A stretch of 64,000 nucleotides of DNA from Stomoxys calcitrans (GCF_963082655.1 NC_081553.1:37539474-37603473); one strand, 5' to 3'; counted from the stretch's first letter, positions 30,079 through 41,200 are shown. The notes: generated by a model not told the origin, from the sequence alone. Made by a program: numbers and translations.

Positions 30079-30607
30079 AGGGCGCAATTCTTACCCGATT
30101 TGCCTGAAATTTTGCATGACGTATTTTATTCTTACTTTCAACAACTGTGTCAAATAAGGTTCAAATCGGTTAATAACCCGATATAGCTGCCATATAAACC
30201 GATATGGGATCTTGACTTCTTGAGCCTCTAGAGGTCGCAATTATTATCCGATTTGCCTGAAATTTTGTACGACGGATCCTCTCATTACCATCAACATGCG
30301 TGTTTATTATATTCTGAATCGGTATATAGCCCGATATAAATCGATCTCTCTATTTTACTTCTTGAGCCCCCAAAGGACGCAATTCTTATTCGAATTGGCT
30401 GACATTTTACACAGGTCTCCAAAATATAATTTAATTGTGGTCCAAACCGAACCATATATTGATATCGCTCTAATAGCAGAGCAAATCTTTTCTTATATCC
30501 TTTTTTGCCTAAGAAGAGATGCCGGGAAAAGAACTCTACAAATGCGATCCATGGTGGAGGGTATATAAGATTCGGCCCGGCCGAACTTAGCACGCTTTTA
30601 CTTGTTG
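30079..30607 (+). repeat. mini-me/DINE-like element, 3' end
   Basis: Internal units 'ttgagcctctagaggtcgca' and 'gatatagctgccatataaac' are followed by the family's 3' end. That end is a short GGTGGAGGGTATATAAG block, 'cggcccggccgaacttagca' and 'cttttacttgtt'. It gives the right-hand boundary missing from the copy at 4120. Confidence 0.75.
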
Positions 30608-30611
30608 TTAT

Positions 30612-30725
30612 CTTTCATCATTATCATCTTTATCTCTCGCATATTCTCTGCCCATGTATACACACTCGCACACAAATTTCTTTGTGTGTGTTCGCAAAAC
30701 TTCGATCAGCTTGAAGACAACATGT
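30612..30725 (-). repeat. Interspersed (GT)-rich repeat, reverse copy
   Basis: Complement of the 'gcagagaatatgcgagaaag' / 'tgtgcgtgtg' / 'atcaagctgatcg' sequence that occurs forward at 40985-41200 and 60180-60385. Confidence 0.6.
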
Positions 30726-31219
30726 CAGATTGGGCCGTATGAATTTTAGTTTTTGTACAAATGAGACCACCTTTAATTGTTTCGCCATGGCTAACCAAAG
30801 AGCGTAAGAAAGAAGAAGAGCTGACATTAGAGCCCGATTCGGGATGACAAGTGATAAAGTTTAAAAACACAACATGCTTGAATTGCTTAAGATATTTCGT
30901 TTTTCCTTTTATTCCATCTTTCGGTTGCAAAGAAACAAAGCAAAATACGAAAAATTGTTCGAACGAATGCCCGAATCAAAACAGAATAACCCGAAAAAGG
31001 TGCAACCCTCAATGTGAATCCAATTGGAATACATGGAAAAGGTTGTGTCTTTAACACGAATTATTTTACGGTATGGGGAAGATAAATCAGAAACCCTCTC
31101 TTCTTCTTTTTACGCTCTTTGGGCTCAACGCTTATTCTGGGCTCATTCTGTTTTGGCCTTTAAACCATGTTTACACTTGGAGAAATCTCGTGTTTTGCAG
31201 CGAAGTTTATTCTACAAAT

Positions 31220-31523
31220 TTTGCCCATGAACATTCCACTAAGGAACAGAGGCAAACTGTTCACATATCAATGAGTGCAGTCCGATTCAAATTTAAGCTC
31301 AATGATAAGGGGCCTCCTTTTTAGTGCCGAGTCCGAACGGCGTGTAGCAGTACGACACCTCTTTGGAGAGAAGTTTTACATGGTGTAGTACCACACAAAT
31401 GTTGCCAGCATTAGGAGGGGAACACCACCGCTGAAAATTTTTTCTGATGTTCTCGCCAGGATTCGAACCCAAGCGTACAGCGTCATAGGCGGACATGCTA
31501 AGCTCTGCGCTACGGTGGTCTCC
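31220..31523 (-). repeat. tRNA-derived SINE, full length (copy 5)
   Basis: About 304 bp. On the minus strand the head at 31523 has an A box (TAGCGCAGAG...TAGCATGTCC) and an exact B box GGTTCGAATCC near 31470-31460. The body runs to 'ggaatgttcatgggcaaaat' at 31220. Confidence 0.9.
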
Positions 31524-31529
31524 TATTGG

Positions 31530-31685
31530 CGATCTATTGGCGTCTTTTAATAACCGATCTATTGGCGACTTTTAATAACCAATGGCTATAAAGTTCCCGC
31601 GGCGATCGGTGACCAAAACGAGCTTGAAGAGAATCGCTACCTCCACTTACAAATATGGCTGCATCATCATCAACAACAAAACTAT
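31530..31685 (-). repeat. ~400-bp interspersed repeat, partial
   Basis: Complement of the start of the 38012 copy: 'gcgatcggtgacc', 'gagaatcgctacctccactt' and a trailing '(caacaa)'. Within it, 'ctattggcg(a/t)ct(t)ttaataacc' is itself locally duplicated at 31525-31580. Confidence 0.55.
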
Positions 31686-31689
31686 AAGT

Positions 31690-32320
31690 CCCTTCCCAGA
31701 ATTTCTTTGTGTGTGTCGCAATAAAGTCCCAATCCAGTCTCTGTCTCCTCAGTCTGCCCCCTGTATCCATAGTGTTCAGAAGGGAAACTTGATCGTATTC
31801 TGTCACCACGCGTGCCCTCTCAATATTCGAGCAGGCCGCCATTGCGTACTTCTTCAGTTGGAGAGACGTCTCAACTTCAACCCTTACTGCGCGGAGGGCC
31901 GTTTTCCCCGGCCTGCCCTTGAGGTATGCCAGAAGTTCTTCGGAGTCAGATCTCCCTCACCTTCAAGTCTTTTTTTGTTAAAAAAAAATAGTCTTGTTTG
32001 AAATGTCATAAGCTACGTTTGATAATAAGCATATTTGTCTCTTTACATTTACGATACATTTGTTCTACATTTACGAGAACATAACCAGGTCTTTATCTGC
32101 TTCAAATGTGCTTTATATTTGCATTTTCATTATCATAACACTGTTTTCTTGCTTATGTTTGGAATATCGGATTAAATAGAACATCGTTCTAAGGTATAGG
32201 AAAAAATCAAAACTGTGTTATCAACCAATTGACATTTAGATTTACTACAAAATCAAAACAAAAAAAAATGTACTCAGCTGTTCGCGTGACCTTATCTTAT
32301 TAGTGCATCCTGGTAGCACC
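31690..32320. other. No recognised gene; possible ancient coding scrap on minus strand
   Basis: A 102-codon minus frame near 31842-31534 has a coding-like feel (…VVTEYDQVSLLNTMDTGG…), but I cannot assign it. It runs into a known repeat at its C-terminal side. The remainder is AT-rich without signal. Confidence 0.3.
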
Positions 32321-32326
32321 CTTTAA

Positions 32327-32928
32327 ATCATGTTTACACTAGAGCCCAAATCTACTTGATTTAAGATAATCTCCCAAACTCGTTTAAACGCCCTTTACAC
32401 TGCTCATTAAATCCAGATCTAAGGCTCTCGTCAGTTGATTTTTTAAAGGGATAACAGATGATTGAGCCATTAAATCCGGATTACACTGTGTCTCATGTGA
32501 TTTGCATTTTTCTACAGGGATGTTTTAGACAGCGTTTTTATTGTGATCTGCACTTTTATTGTGTTCAGCATATTGTAGGGTTAATTGCTGTCCACAATTG
32601 GCAAAACGATTTGTTTTTAAATTTGACCACTTTTTTTTAAAGAATTTCCGAAACTACCGATAATAACGTGTATTCAATACAACACAGTATTGTATTTGAA
32701 TTTCAAAGAAAATTTGCTGCAAATCTCTTTCCACTTTTTAAAAAATTTAAAATATTTAAAAATATCTTTTTACCAATTTAATTGCTGACCAAAATATAAA
32801 TGCTGAACATGATAAAAATACATGTCACCATAAAAAAGCTGTCAAAAACATCCCTATTGAGTTTGCGTAAATGGGTTTTGGAGATTATCTCAAATCAAGT
32901 GAATTTGCGCTCCCGTGTAAACATGGTT
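32327..32928. mobile_element. ~602-bp MITE with long inverted ends and TTAA flanks
   Basis: Left end 'atcatgtttacactagagcc' and right end (complement) 'aaccatgtttacacgggagc' pair imperfectly for about 55 bp. Both sides are bordered by TTAA (32323-32326 and 32929-32932), the target of piggyBac- and Kolobok-type transposases. Interior AT-rich, with no transposase. A lone related end lies near 31153-31180. Confidence 0.7.
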
Positions 32929-33221
32929 TTAAACGGAGGAACCACTGCACTCGGCCATTATGCGATCGCAATACAACCCTGTACGCTTTTATAAATGTGG
33001 CAACTTTCACCATTTTAAAAATTTGATTGTTTTCGACTGGCTTGGTTTTCCATTTTCACCGAAAATTATTGGAAATTTGAGAAATCTTATCCATATAAGT
33101 CCAATTGTCTGACACCGATTTATTGTTGTTGCAATAATTTCAAGATATAAGTGTGAATTGAGTTGAGTAAAATACAAAAATTAAGTGGCGCGCATTGATA
33201 AAAAATAAGTAAAAAAGAAAA

Positions 33222-36009
33222 ATGGACAACAACATCTCTAGACGGCGTTCAAGCGTTGATGCCAGCAGCACAGCCACCTCGGTTTACTTATCCTTTGACG
33301 ATAACGAAAGCACAAACATGGGCAGCACGACGTGTTATCGAACATTGGAAGTCATGGATGATGATGTCTCCATCAGGTCTTCATTATCCACTATAGCCGA
33401 TGCCTCAGATGAGAAACATTTGAATAATAGCACCTTGGAAAACCATGATGACTCTGCTATGCCGAGTCCTGTGAAAACCGTAAAGAAAATGGAAATAATG
33501 ACATCAAATACTCCATTGAGAGTTTTGCCAAAAAATATTTTAAGGGAATACAAAGCTCTCTGCTCAACCCCCTCAAAGGAGCAATTATTAAAAACTGTCG
33601 ATGTTACACGAGGCTCAGAGGTTAAGAGATTCGATGATCTGGGTGTAGCATTTTTAGGGGTTGATGATGAAATGCCAGCCTTCTTCCCACCGCCACCATC
33701 ACAACACAAACAACAAATTCGCAACGACGAAAATAAGGAAAATATGTCAGATGGATCTACGCTATCCGTCTCATCGTCAGTGGAAATAACCACTTCGGTT
33801 ATAGAGAAAAAATGTGTTTATTCCATATCCACGATCGGAATGCATGCCACCGATTCTGGTGAAGAAGAACATGGAGAGTGCATTGTAGTTGAAGATATAG
33901 AGAAAACGCCAAAGGGAGAGAAAAATTTTCTACCAAATGTAGATGGCGCCAATGATCTTATTGAAGAAACAAATCAAGAAGGCGTTATTGTAATTGAAGA
34001 TGACATAATTATTACACATCAGACGGATGTGCCATTCCAGAAAAGCCACGAAATCGATTCAGTACAATGTTCGAGTGATGACAAAGCAGATAAAACTGCA
34101 AAAACTGAATGCGAAAGCAATTCAAAAATTGGTACGGTATTCTTTAGCATCGTTTTCCATAAATTTTTAGTTATACTCCAATAATGAGGAATAGCATAAT
34201 TCAGATTAGTAAATATATTGAGGCAGTAACGAGTTGTTCCCCAAGCACAATTAAAAAAAGTCAGCAAGAACTCGAAAGTCCATAAAGATTAGCAAAGTTT
34301 TGGAATTTTTTTAATTTTTCTCTCTCTGCTCACATTTTTGTGCTATTATTTCCAGCTACCATAACAGAAGATGATGAAACGGCTGATATTTCAACTCCAA
34401 AACTATTTCAGAAGAAAGAGATAATAAAGGCTCAAACGGCTACCAAACCTAAAATTCCAGTTCTTAAGCCCGCTGGTCGACGTTCGGTATGTGAACCGAA
34501 TTTAAAAACTAATAAACCATCCCGAATTTTAGCGGCAGGACCTAAAAGGCAATCCCTTTTGCCCGTAACCAAGAATGCATCAACACCCATGGATGTGGAA
34601 AAGGAAATACCCATGCTTATGGATAGAATGCTAAAAATATCCAATACCTCGATGAAGGAAGACGAGGGCGATAAGCCTGAAGTGAATAAATTTGTAGATG
34701 GGAAGCTCACCACCATTCAGCCTATGATTAAAAGACGTTCTGTTAACCCTTCTACATCCAAGGGAAGATCTTCGCTAATGCCCACAGCATTGGCGGAAAA
34801 GAGACCTTACAGATTTGCTCCACGCATGTCGGTTGTAGTGAAGACCACACTAAACAGTCCAGCCAGGAAAATGGCTCGTAAAAATTCCATGGGCATAAAT
34901 GGAGTATCGGCACAACAACAACAAAGGCGTAGTATTATGGCCAGTAGACTGTCTCAGGCTACTGGTACTGGTACTAAAATGGAGACTACAGTTCGCAGAA
35001 GCATGCTAACAACCAGTAAACTTGCCTTTGGTAGTAGTTCCAAAAATACTTTGGTAAATGTGAAAGAAACTATGACACAAAGAAAATCCATGTATCCCAA
35101 CCTATCAAAGGTATCTGAAGAATCTAAAATAAGGCCACCAACATTATCTGCCAACAGCAATCAAGCTGCAAAAATGCAGGACATTACTTTTACATGTTCA
35201 TCCTGCAAAGAAAAATTTCGCATTAAATCTTTATTAGATGCACATAGACGGTCTCATGAAGGAGAGACCACCTCCAATACTATTGCAAAGAACAAGGCTT
35301 TACCTACAGCTCAAACTGTTAAAATGCCACAGCCAACTGGTCCAAGTACAAAAACCACACATTCAATGCCACATTCAGAAGAAAACAAATGTAAATATTG
35401 TGACAAGAAATTTGCTTTGGTTCGTGCATTGCATATACATCTGCTGCAAAATTGTTCGAAAATTCCGCCCGGAGATAAAAGGAAATTGCAGTACACTGAA
35501 ATGAATCATGTGGAAAAGGCCAAATTGCCCACATTTGCCCATCATGGTAATGGCTCGGCCAATACTGCTAGTTCAAAACAAGCCACACCACGTATGGCCG
35601 TAAGGCAACAAAAGTCGGTTGATATTGGCAAGTATAATAAAGAATCATCTATGGAAAAGGGTAGGCTTTTAACAAAATACGGCAATAGAATATTTTAATT
35701 TTAAATCTGATTTATCTCCAAATAGATTTGAGAACCAAGCAATGTGACTCATCCTCGTCGAGTATTAGTGGATCCCAAACAAACATAGCAGCATCAACTG
35801 CCACCAATACTACAGGCTCCGTCCAGAAGTCGAAGAAAGCCACAGCACATTCTGGAGTTTTCAAGACTCCCAGCAAATCAGTACCTTGCCATTTGTGTAA
35901 ACTAACATTTAAAAGTATTTTGGACTATACCAATCACAGTTTAGCTACCCACAGCTACAAGACTCCAAAAGACGAGCACCAGACTACTGGAGGAAATGAT
36001 ATTAAATAA
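33222..36009 (+). CDS. Three-zinc-finger Ser/Lys-rich nuclear-type protein
   Basis: Three exons, 33222-34131, 34356-35660 and 35726-36009, join in frame (…NSKIG/ATITEDD… and …SSMEK/DLRTKQC…) to give 832 aa. The N-terminal half is acidic and low-complexity, with a KEN motif at 172-174 and a SUMO-interaction-like VIVIEDD at 255-261. The middle is basic with many RRS/RKS repeats (about 330-560). Zinc fingers: C2H2 near 582-606 (CSSCKEKF…HRRSH), a C2HC near 647-672 (CKYCDKKF…HLLQNC), and C2H2 near 791-815 (CHLCKLTF…HSLATH). I do not know the family name. A chromatin or spindle role would fit the composition but is inference. The ATG has AAAA before it. The stop is 352 bp from the convergent MED6 stop. 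Confidence 0.88.
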
Positions 36010-36360
36010 AGTAAATTCCTCTAAGAACAATAATGCATAATTTTTAGCTCTACTACTTTTTTTAGATATCTCCTATTTTGTTTATTTTATTTTTTTACCT
36101 TTATACCAAAAGCCTACAATTGTAAAGCTAACATCGATTGAATCATTCATTACTGCAAGCAGTAAATGAAAACATGGAGAAAAAAAAACAAAGACAAAGA
36201 AGTCCTTACAATACGCTTTTTCTTTTCAATTTTTGTTTTATTACGAGATTTTTTATATGCTTAAATATATAAATAAAAAAAAAATGCTAATATTAAATGT
36301 GGTAAATGGTTTACCCTTACTCCTGATTATAGCTGGGTTTCTACACTATTGTCAATAATT
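36010..36360. terminator. Convergent 3' ends of zinc-finger gene and MED6
   Basis: Poly(A) signals lie on both strands: AATAAA on + at 36272-36277 and AATAAA on minus (TTTATT at 36237-36242). If these are used, the two 3' UTRs overlap by a few tens of bases. Other AT-rich candidates exist near 36080 on minus. Confidence 0.4.
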
Positions 36361-39300
36361 CTATGTTTTAGCCTTTTTCTCTGGTGGAGGTTTCATATCC
36401 ACAGTCTCCTGTCCCTGTTGATTTGCACCTGCTGGACTGGCATCAGTTGGATTGCCATTATTTCCTGCACTTCCTTCTCCAGCGTTCAGATTTGGATCTT
36501 GCAGATTTTGCTGTTGCTGATGTATTATTGGCGGTATGGGTGGAGGAAATTTACGCAACAGTTCAGCTAATAACATATCCACACGTTGCATTTGGAAAAC
36601 TGTCCCACTGTCATCTTTTGCCGTTGTTGCTTCTTTTTTGGTTTTTGATTTGTCGCTGACTGGAAAGAGGAAAGAAAAAATAGTTTTAAATTAAAAAATC
36701 CAACACTGAAGAAGGATACCGTCTCAACTCCTACAAGTCATGTCAACGTGCAGGATGTGTATCCCGATTGTGACCTGGGACCACACAGCACTTGTCACCT
36801 GTTTAACTGCCCAGCCAAGCCTAGATCTTTCGGGACGCACTCCACCTTAGTGGCAGAGTTTCTGGATCTGGATATTCAACAGAACCAAGCAGACGGGAGA
36901 TCACACAGAATAGGGAGAGAACACAAAACACTGCTACAACAGCATACCTCAACAGAGATATGATATCTCCAAAAATTAGGTATGATACCTGTTTTTTCCA
37001 TTGGTCTGCTGAGTTTTGTTAAATATCCAGATCTAGGAATTTTGCTTCTAAATTGCGGTGCGTTGAGGGTGATCTCGTCCTACGTCAAGTAGGATTGGCT
37101 GGGTAATCAATCATAGCTCTGTAAAAGTTGAGGCGGCTGCTTCTGCTGAAACGCAATTAAGCCAGGAATACTCTGGTTTGCCCAGAGAGCCTAACTTCTC
37201 ACAATGCAATTGGTGGCAATCTATCTCCAAAGACTGTATTCACTCCAGACCAGCGCTAAGACTCTCGCTCACGATCATGCAGATCCACCATGATATCTCT
37301 GGGCAGTGATGCTTATCCACAAGATGGTGATTGGGATGGTCTCTGCGATAGCAGTCTAGTATATACTGCTAAGAAAAAATGTAGTTGTGCCTTCGCACGG
37401 GTAGGATCTCTAACTTCTGATGGAAGTGGTCCATATGACAACTGAGGAGATAGCCCGTCGCAGTTCGTAAGGCTACATTCTAACAGTTCCGGATGTTATT
37501 CCCCTGCGTGTCGGTCAGCTGGCGAGTTCATATCTGCGCTGCATAATTTGCTGCCGGCAATTGATTTGAGCACCTTGTTTCTACTCCTGACATTATTAAA
37601 AATTTCAGTTGCACGTGCGGAAGTTTTATAAAGGCTGTCAAAGGTGATACCAAGTATTTTGGGATAGTTGATGGTCGGAATTCTTACACATTGGAATATT
37701 AAATTTCGGCTGACGATGGAGTGAACAGCTGATGTCACTCTGATACCATCAAAGAGGGGTCCCCAGGCCATCCTCGGACAATCGTCAGCATATGACACCA
37801 TTTCGATGCCTTCTGGGGTGTGGAACAGAGGAGAGGAAAATGTTAAATAGCGACGAATATATCGCCGCCTTGGGGAATTCCCTGTTTCACTTTACGGGGT
37901 TTCTACTTATTATTTCTAAATTTCAGAAATATCTCGTAATGCAAAGTTTTAGGCCCTGCTGGTGGGATGTTAGAGATGTCCTCAAAGAACGTGGCATGAC
38001 TGACCGTATGTTGTTGTTATTGTTGTAACCACATTTGCATGTGGAAGTGGCGATCCTCATCATGTTCCTGTAGATGAGCAATCTAGTTCCGGTCCAAAGG
38101 ACCGATCGCCGAGGGAATAGGGGAGCCATTGGTTATTTAAAGGCGCCTATAACTTTCCTTGTCATATCGAGCATCATAGGCACTTAGTATTTGTGCATGA
38201 GACGGTGCTGCCAGGTCTCTCACTAAGACTCTCCGCTCGATACCGCTGAGTGTCCGCAACAGCCGTTGCAGATACTCCGTATGGAGCATTCCGCAACCTG
38301 TGGACGGGCCCGGTAGCTCGCAGCTAAGCTTCTCGTAACAGCAATGAACACCACACAGATCGGACCTCAATGTTCCAGCCTGTGTGGTGCTCAGAGCTAT
38401 CCCGTGCTGGGATGACTAACCGTTTCGAAGGCTTTTGAGACGTCCAGAGCCATGAGGACCATCCCAGCAGTCGGTATGCAATCTACGGAGTTCGTGTTGG
38501 TGCTCAGCAATTGAAAATTCTCCAACTAAGCTCGAGAATTACTTTAAGCCTCATGGCTACCGGCGAGAGAAGGGAGATCGATCTGCACGCCGCTCTTTTA
38601 TTCGAATCCTTTACAGGCTTCATTAGCGGGATCACTGTCCATTTTCCAGACATCGGGAACTATGAGATTGCTCTCAGAGACACGTAAAATATCTGAGTAA
38701 TGTACTCGACTCCCGGTACATCCAAGTTTTTCGACATCAATATAGAGAATCCGTCTGGGCCCAGAGCCTGGGGCGACATCACTCGAAAGTGACTTAACAG
38801 TACACCACAGTTTGCTAGCGACGAAACCGGGGTCTAAGTTACATTGCTTCAGGGCTCTATCCATTAATTCTGCTGATGTTCTTGACCACTCTATTGCAAT
38901 CCCTTGACACCCGTTTGTACGTACCGGATTGACCCGATGAACTCCTTCATAGGCAAGGGCTGCCGCCTCAGTGAACAACACACTGCTACAACAACAACAA
39001 CCACCCTATTGGTTTTTCAAATTCAACCGATCAACCTGCGGCACAAGGGTTAGGAGGTTCATTTTCACTCCTTGATATATGAGAAAGGCAGATATCTGTG
39101 TTTAGTTTTTGAAAAAATTTCCTTAACTAAAAAGTTTTATTGCAGGACTCAAAACACTTGATGTTTTATCAGGTGCTTTTTTGTCCTTTCTTTTAATACA
39201 GTTATGATTATGTACGATATTCAAATACTTACGTTGTTTGTTGGAACTAAAGTCCCAGGTATAGCCCTTGTTTGGATGGTAACGCGAATAACTACTGGCT

Positions 39301-39830
39301 TCCTCAAATGCTGATTGTAAATTTGTCACAGTAGACAACTATGAAATAAAATGGGTCTTTTAAGGCTTGAATATTATTTAAATGTCACATAGTACATACA
39401 ATACGGGAGCTAATAACATTTCCCAAATCAGGTGCCTTATATACAGTGCCTCCAATAATATAGTAATCTGCCATGGGTGTTGCTTCGTGTGGATTATGTC
39501 TGTGTTGTTTGCGGATAACATATAGTATGGGCTCATGTACATGCAGTAAAATATATTCCACGCCTACCATATTGCTGCAAACAAACAAAATTTTATTAAA
39601 CATTTTTTAATTCTATGCCACAATACCTACGTTAAATTTTCCAAACCCAGCCGTTGCATACGAATTGTTTCATTATTACACATTCGATCATAAAATGGAT
39701 TGGATTTGCGGCAGAAATAATCCATGACGTTTTGGGGGTCCAAAGAAGCCATAATCTGGGTATCATGCCAAGACACCCACAAGGGGTTTTCCTGCGAAAT
39801 GGGTGGGGGAATTTGACGGCCAGGCAACAT
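36361..39830 (-). CDS. MED6: Mediator complex subunit 6
   Basis: Head-module subunit of Mediator, the coactivator bridging transcription factors and RNA polymerase II in the nucleus. Four minus-strand exons: 39830-39631, 39574-39400, 39338-39233 and 36659-36361. Frames join exactly to give 259 aa; fly and human MED6 are about 250. Diagnostic blocks are [70 protein letters not shown], and the C-terminal [20 protein letters not shown] followed by a Gln/Asn/Pro-rich tail ending PPEKKAKT. Introns 1 and 2 are short (56 and 61 bp). Intron 3 is 2.57 kb and filled with LINE and SINE-like debris. The start ATG at 39830 precedes the conserved N-terminus by about 15 residues. Confidence 0.96.
36700..36960 (+). 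pseudogene. jockey-like LINE, 3' end fragment
   Basis: Matches the last coding part and 3' end of the LINE at about 22930-23170: 'accgtctcaactcctac', 'ccgattgtgacctgggacca', 'tgtttaactgcccagcc' and 'gaacacaaaacactgctaca'. It lies in MED6 intron 3. Confidence 0.75.
36990..37845 (-). pseudogene. jockey-like LINE fragment, reverse orientation
   Basis: On the minus strand a frame from 37801 reads [13 protein letters not shown] (YADD box), then [13 protein letters not shown] and [14 protein letters not shown], i.e. the reverse-transcriptase palm and thumb. Further minus-strand text to about 36990 corresponds to the 3' coding region with many frame breaks. Confidence 0.7.
38012..38412 (+). repeat. 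~400-bp interspersed repeat, forward full-length-like copy
   Basis: Begins 'tgttgttattgttgtaacca', then 'catgtggaagtggcgatcct', 'ccggtccaaaggaccgatcg' and 'ccattggttatttaaaggcg'. It goes on with 'gctcgataccgctgagtgtc' and 'cctgtggacgggcccggtag', and ends 'gctatcccgtgctgg'. It interrupts the LINE debris in MED6 intron 3. Probably a non-autonomous mobile element; no coding capacity and no clear pol III boxes. Confidence 0.75.
38413..38996 (-). pseudogene. jockey-like LINE fragment with 117-bp repeat at its end
   Basis: Minus-strand text includes VSKAFETV (motif A) near 38440 and a frame 38981-38598. That frame holds [20 protein letters not shown] and [10 protein letters not shown], homologous to the region at about 21020-21090 of the forward LINE. 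The segment 38888-38996 is a minus-strand copy of the 117-bp GTT-headed repeat. Confidence 0.65.
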
Positions 39831-39839
39831 ATTGCCTTT

Positions 39840-40377
39840 ATAAACAAATTATACTGAAAAGGATATATATATATATGTAAGTTTGTATTAAAATATTTCG
39901 TATAGAGAGTATCAGGAGGCATTTAACACTATGCATCTTCCCACCTCCTTTATGCTACGTTTCTAAATTTCATTTATAGCACAAATCGACGTAGGAGTTT
40001 TTTTTACCGATTAAAGTTCGATTCTCTGAATTGCCAAGTGGTCCGAACGATATGCAATTTTTGAAATGTAAACAAATCGGAGAACGTCACCAAACCCTCA
40101 TCATTCTCTTTTCACTTCCTATTTGCACAACTGCGGCGGCGGCATTAAACTATAATTGGAGGTCAGTGCTATTGCAGATGCTCGATGTTGCACATTGTTT
40201 ATTTTACTTTTTATTTTTGTCAACACATGGATTATTTTTAGTGCCATTTAAATTTGATTTATCTTAGTTAAATTGTGTCTATCACAAAGGTTGTGTAATA
40301 TTTTTAATTTAGTTTTCGATCGAACTCAAATGAACGTGCGGCGGTCCCAGCGTTACTAATTATTAAATCAACAACAG
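39840..40377 (+). promoter_or_regulatory. Putative divergent promoter and 5' UTR exon
   Basis: Lies upstream of MED6 (minus). It contains, on +, a good 5' splice site 'caacaacag/gtaggt' at 40377/40378 with no long frame before it (a 9-codon upstream ORF starts at 40330). This is what a non-coding first exon of the downstream + strand acetyltransferase gene would look like. No TATA box is clear. Inference only. Confidence 0.25.
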
Positions 40378-40984
40378 GTAGGTGTTTACTTTTCGATTTC
40401 ACTTTATTGACTATTAGCTGATCACCCAAAATTTTTGTAAATTACCTCTTGTTGTTTGTAAAAAATTCGTACAAGTGATTTTATATAAATAAATAAAAAT
40501 TCAAGTGTATTCAATGCTAACACAAAGAAAGTGTAAAAAAGTGCAATGAAGAATAAACAGCTGTTTGACAGAAGAGTGATTAAAGTTGCCACACTATGTG
40601 AATTATAAAGCAGAGGTCCTAAAGTAAAAGCGGTATTTACAGTTTATTTTACAATGTACATATTTCAGTTTGAAATCATATCAATGAGTTTATTTAATTA
40701 ACTATGATTTTACAATGCCCCTCGTTACATATAAGCTGTGCAAAGTTAAATAATTTGTTTTGATAGATGTTACAATGAGTGCGAAATTAAAGTCACGTCT
40801 CTGGAATTGATTAAACATTTTGTCATTTCTACTTTGCACTTTACTTGCATTAGGGTTATTCAAGAACCATTCAACTCTGGCGAAATTGTCGTTACCATAA
40901 GAAATGCATTGGCATATCCTAAACGAAATTTGCGATACCGGTACCTTTAACGAAAACTTCGCTTGTAGGTATACAGCTCAAATG

Positions 40985-41200
40985 AAATCTTGCCATCAAG
41001 CTGATCGTCGTTTTGCCAAAACACGTAAACAAATTTGTGTGCGTGTATGTATACGTGAGCGTGCATGGGCGGAGAATATGCGAGAAAGAAGGTAACAACA
41101 AGGAGAATGCAAACAAAAATCTGACATTTTAATACCGTCAAACCCGACCGGCTGTTAACAGCTGTTAGCGTGAGACCACTTTTTTTAATCCGCCTTGGCG
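40985..41200 (+). repeat. Interspersed (GT)-rich repeat, forward copy
   Basis: 'tcttgccatcaagctgatcg', a TGTGCGTGTAT stretch, 'gagaatatgcgagaaagaag', 'aaaaatctgacattttaata' and 'ccggctgttaacagctgtt'. About 85% like 60180-60385. Confidence 0.7.

Noticed and set aside
31455..31523. Genuine tRNA gene
   Set aside because: The A/B boxes belong to a repeated ~300-bp SINE. The anticodon region does not fold well and copies recur with the same body.
34432..34716. 94-codon minus frame opposite the zinc-finger gene
   Set aside because: Antisense shadow of the coding exon, with no family features.
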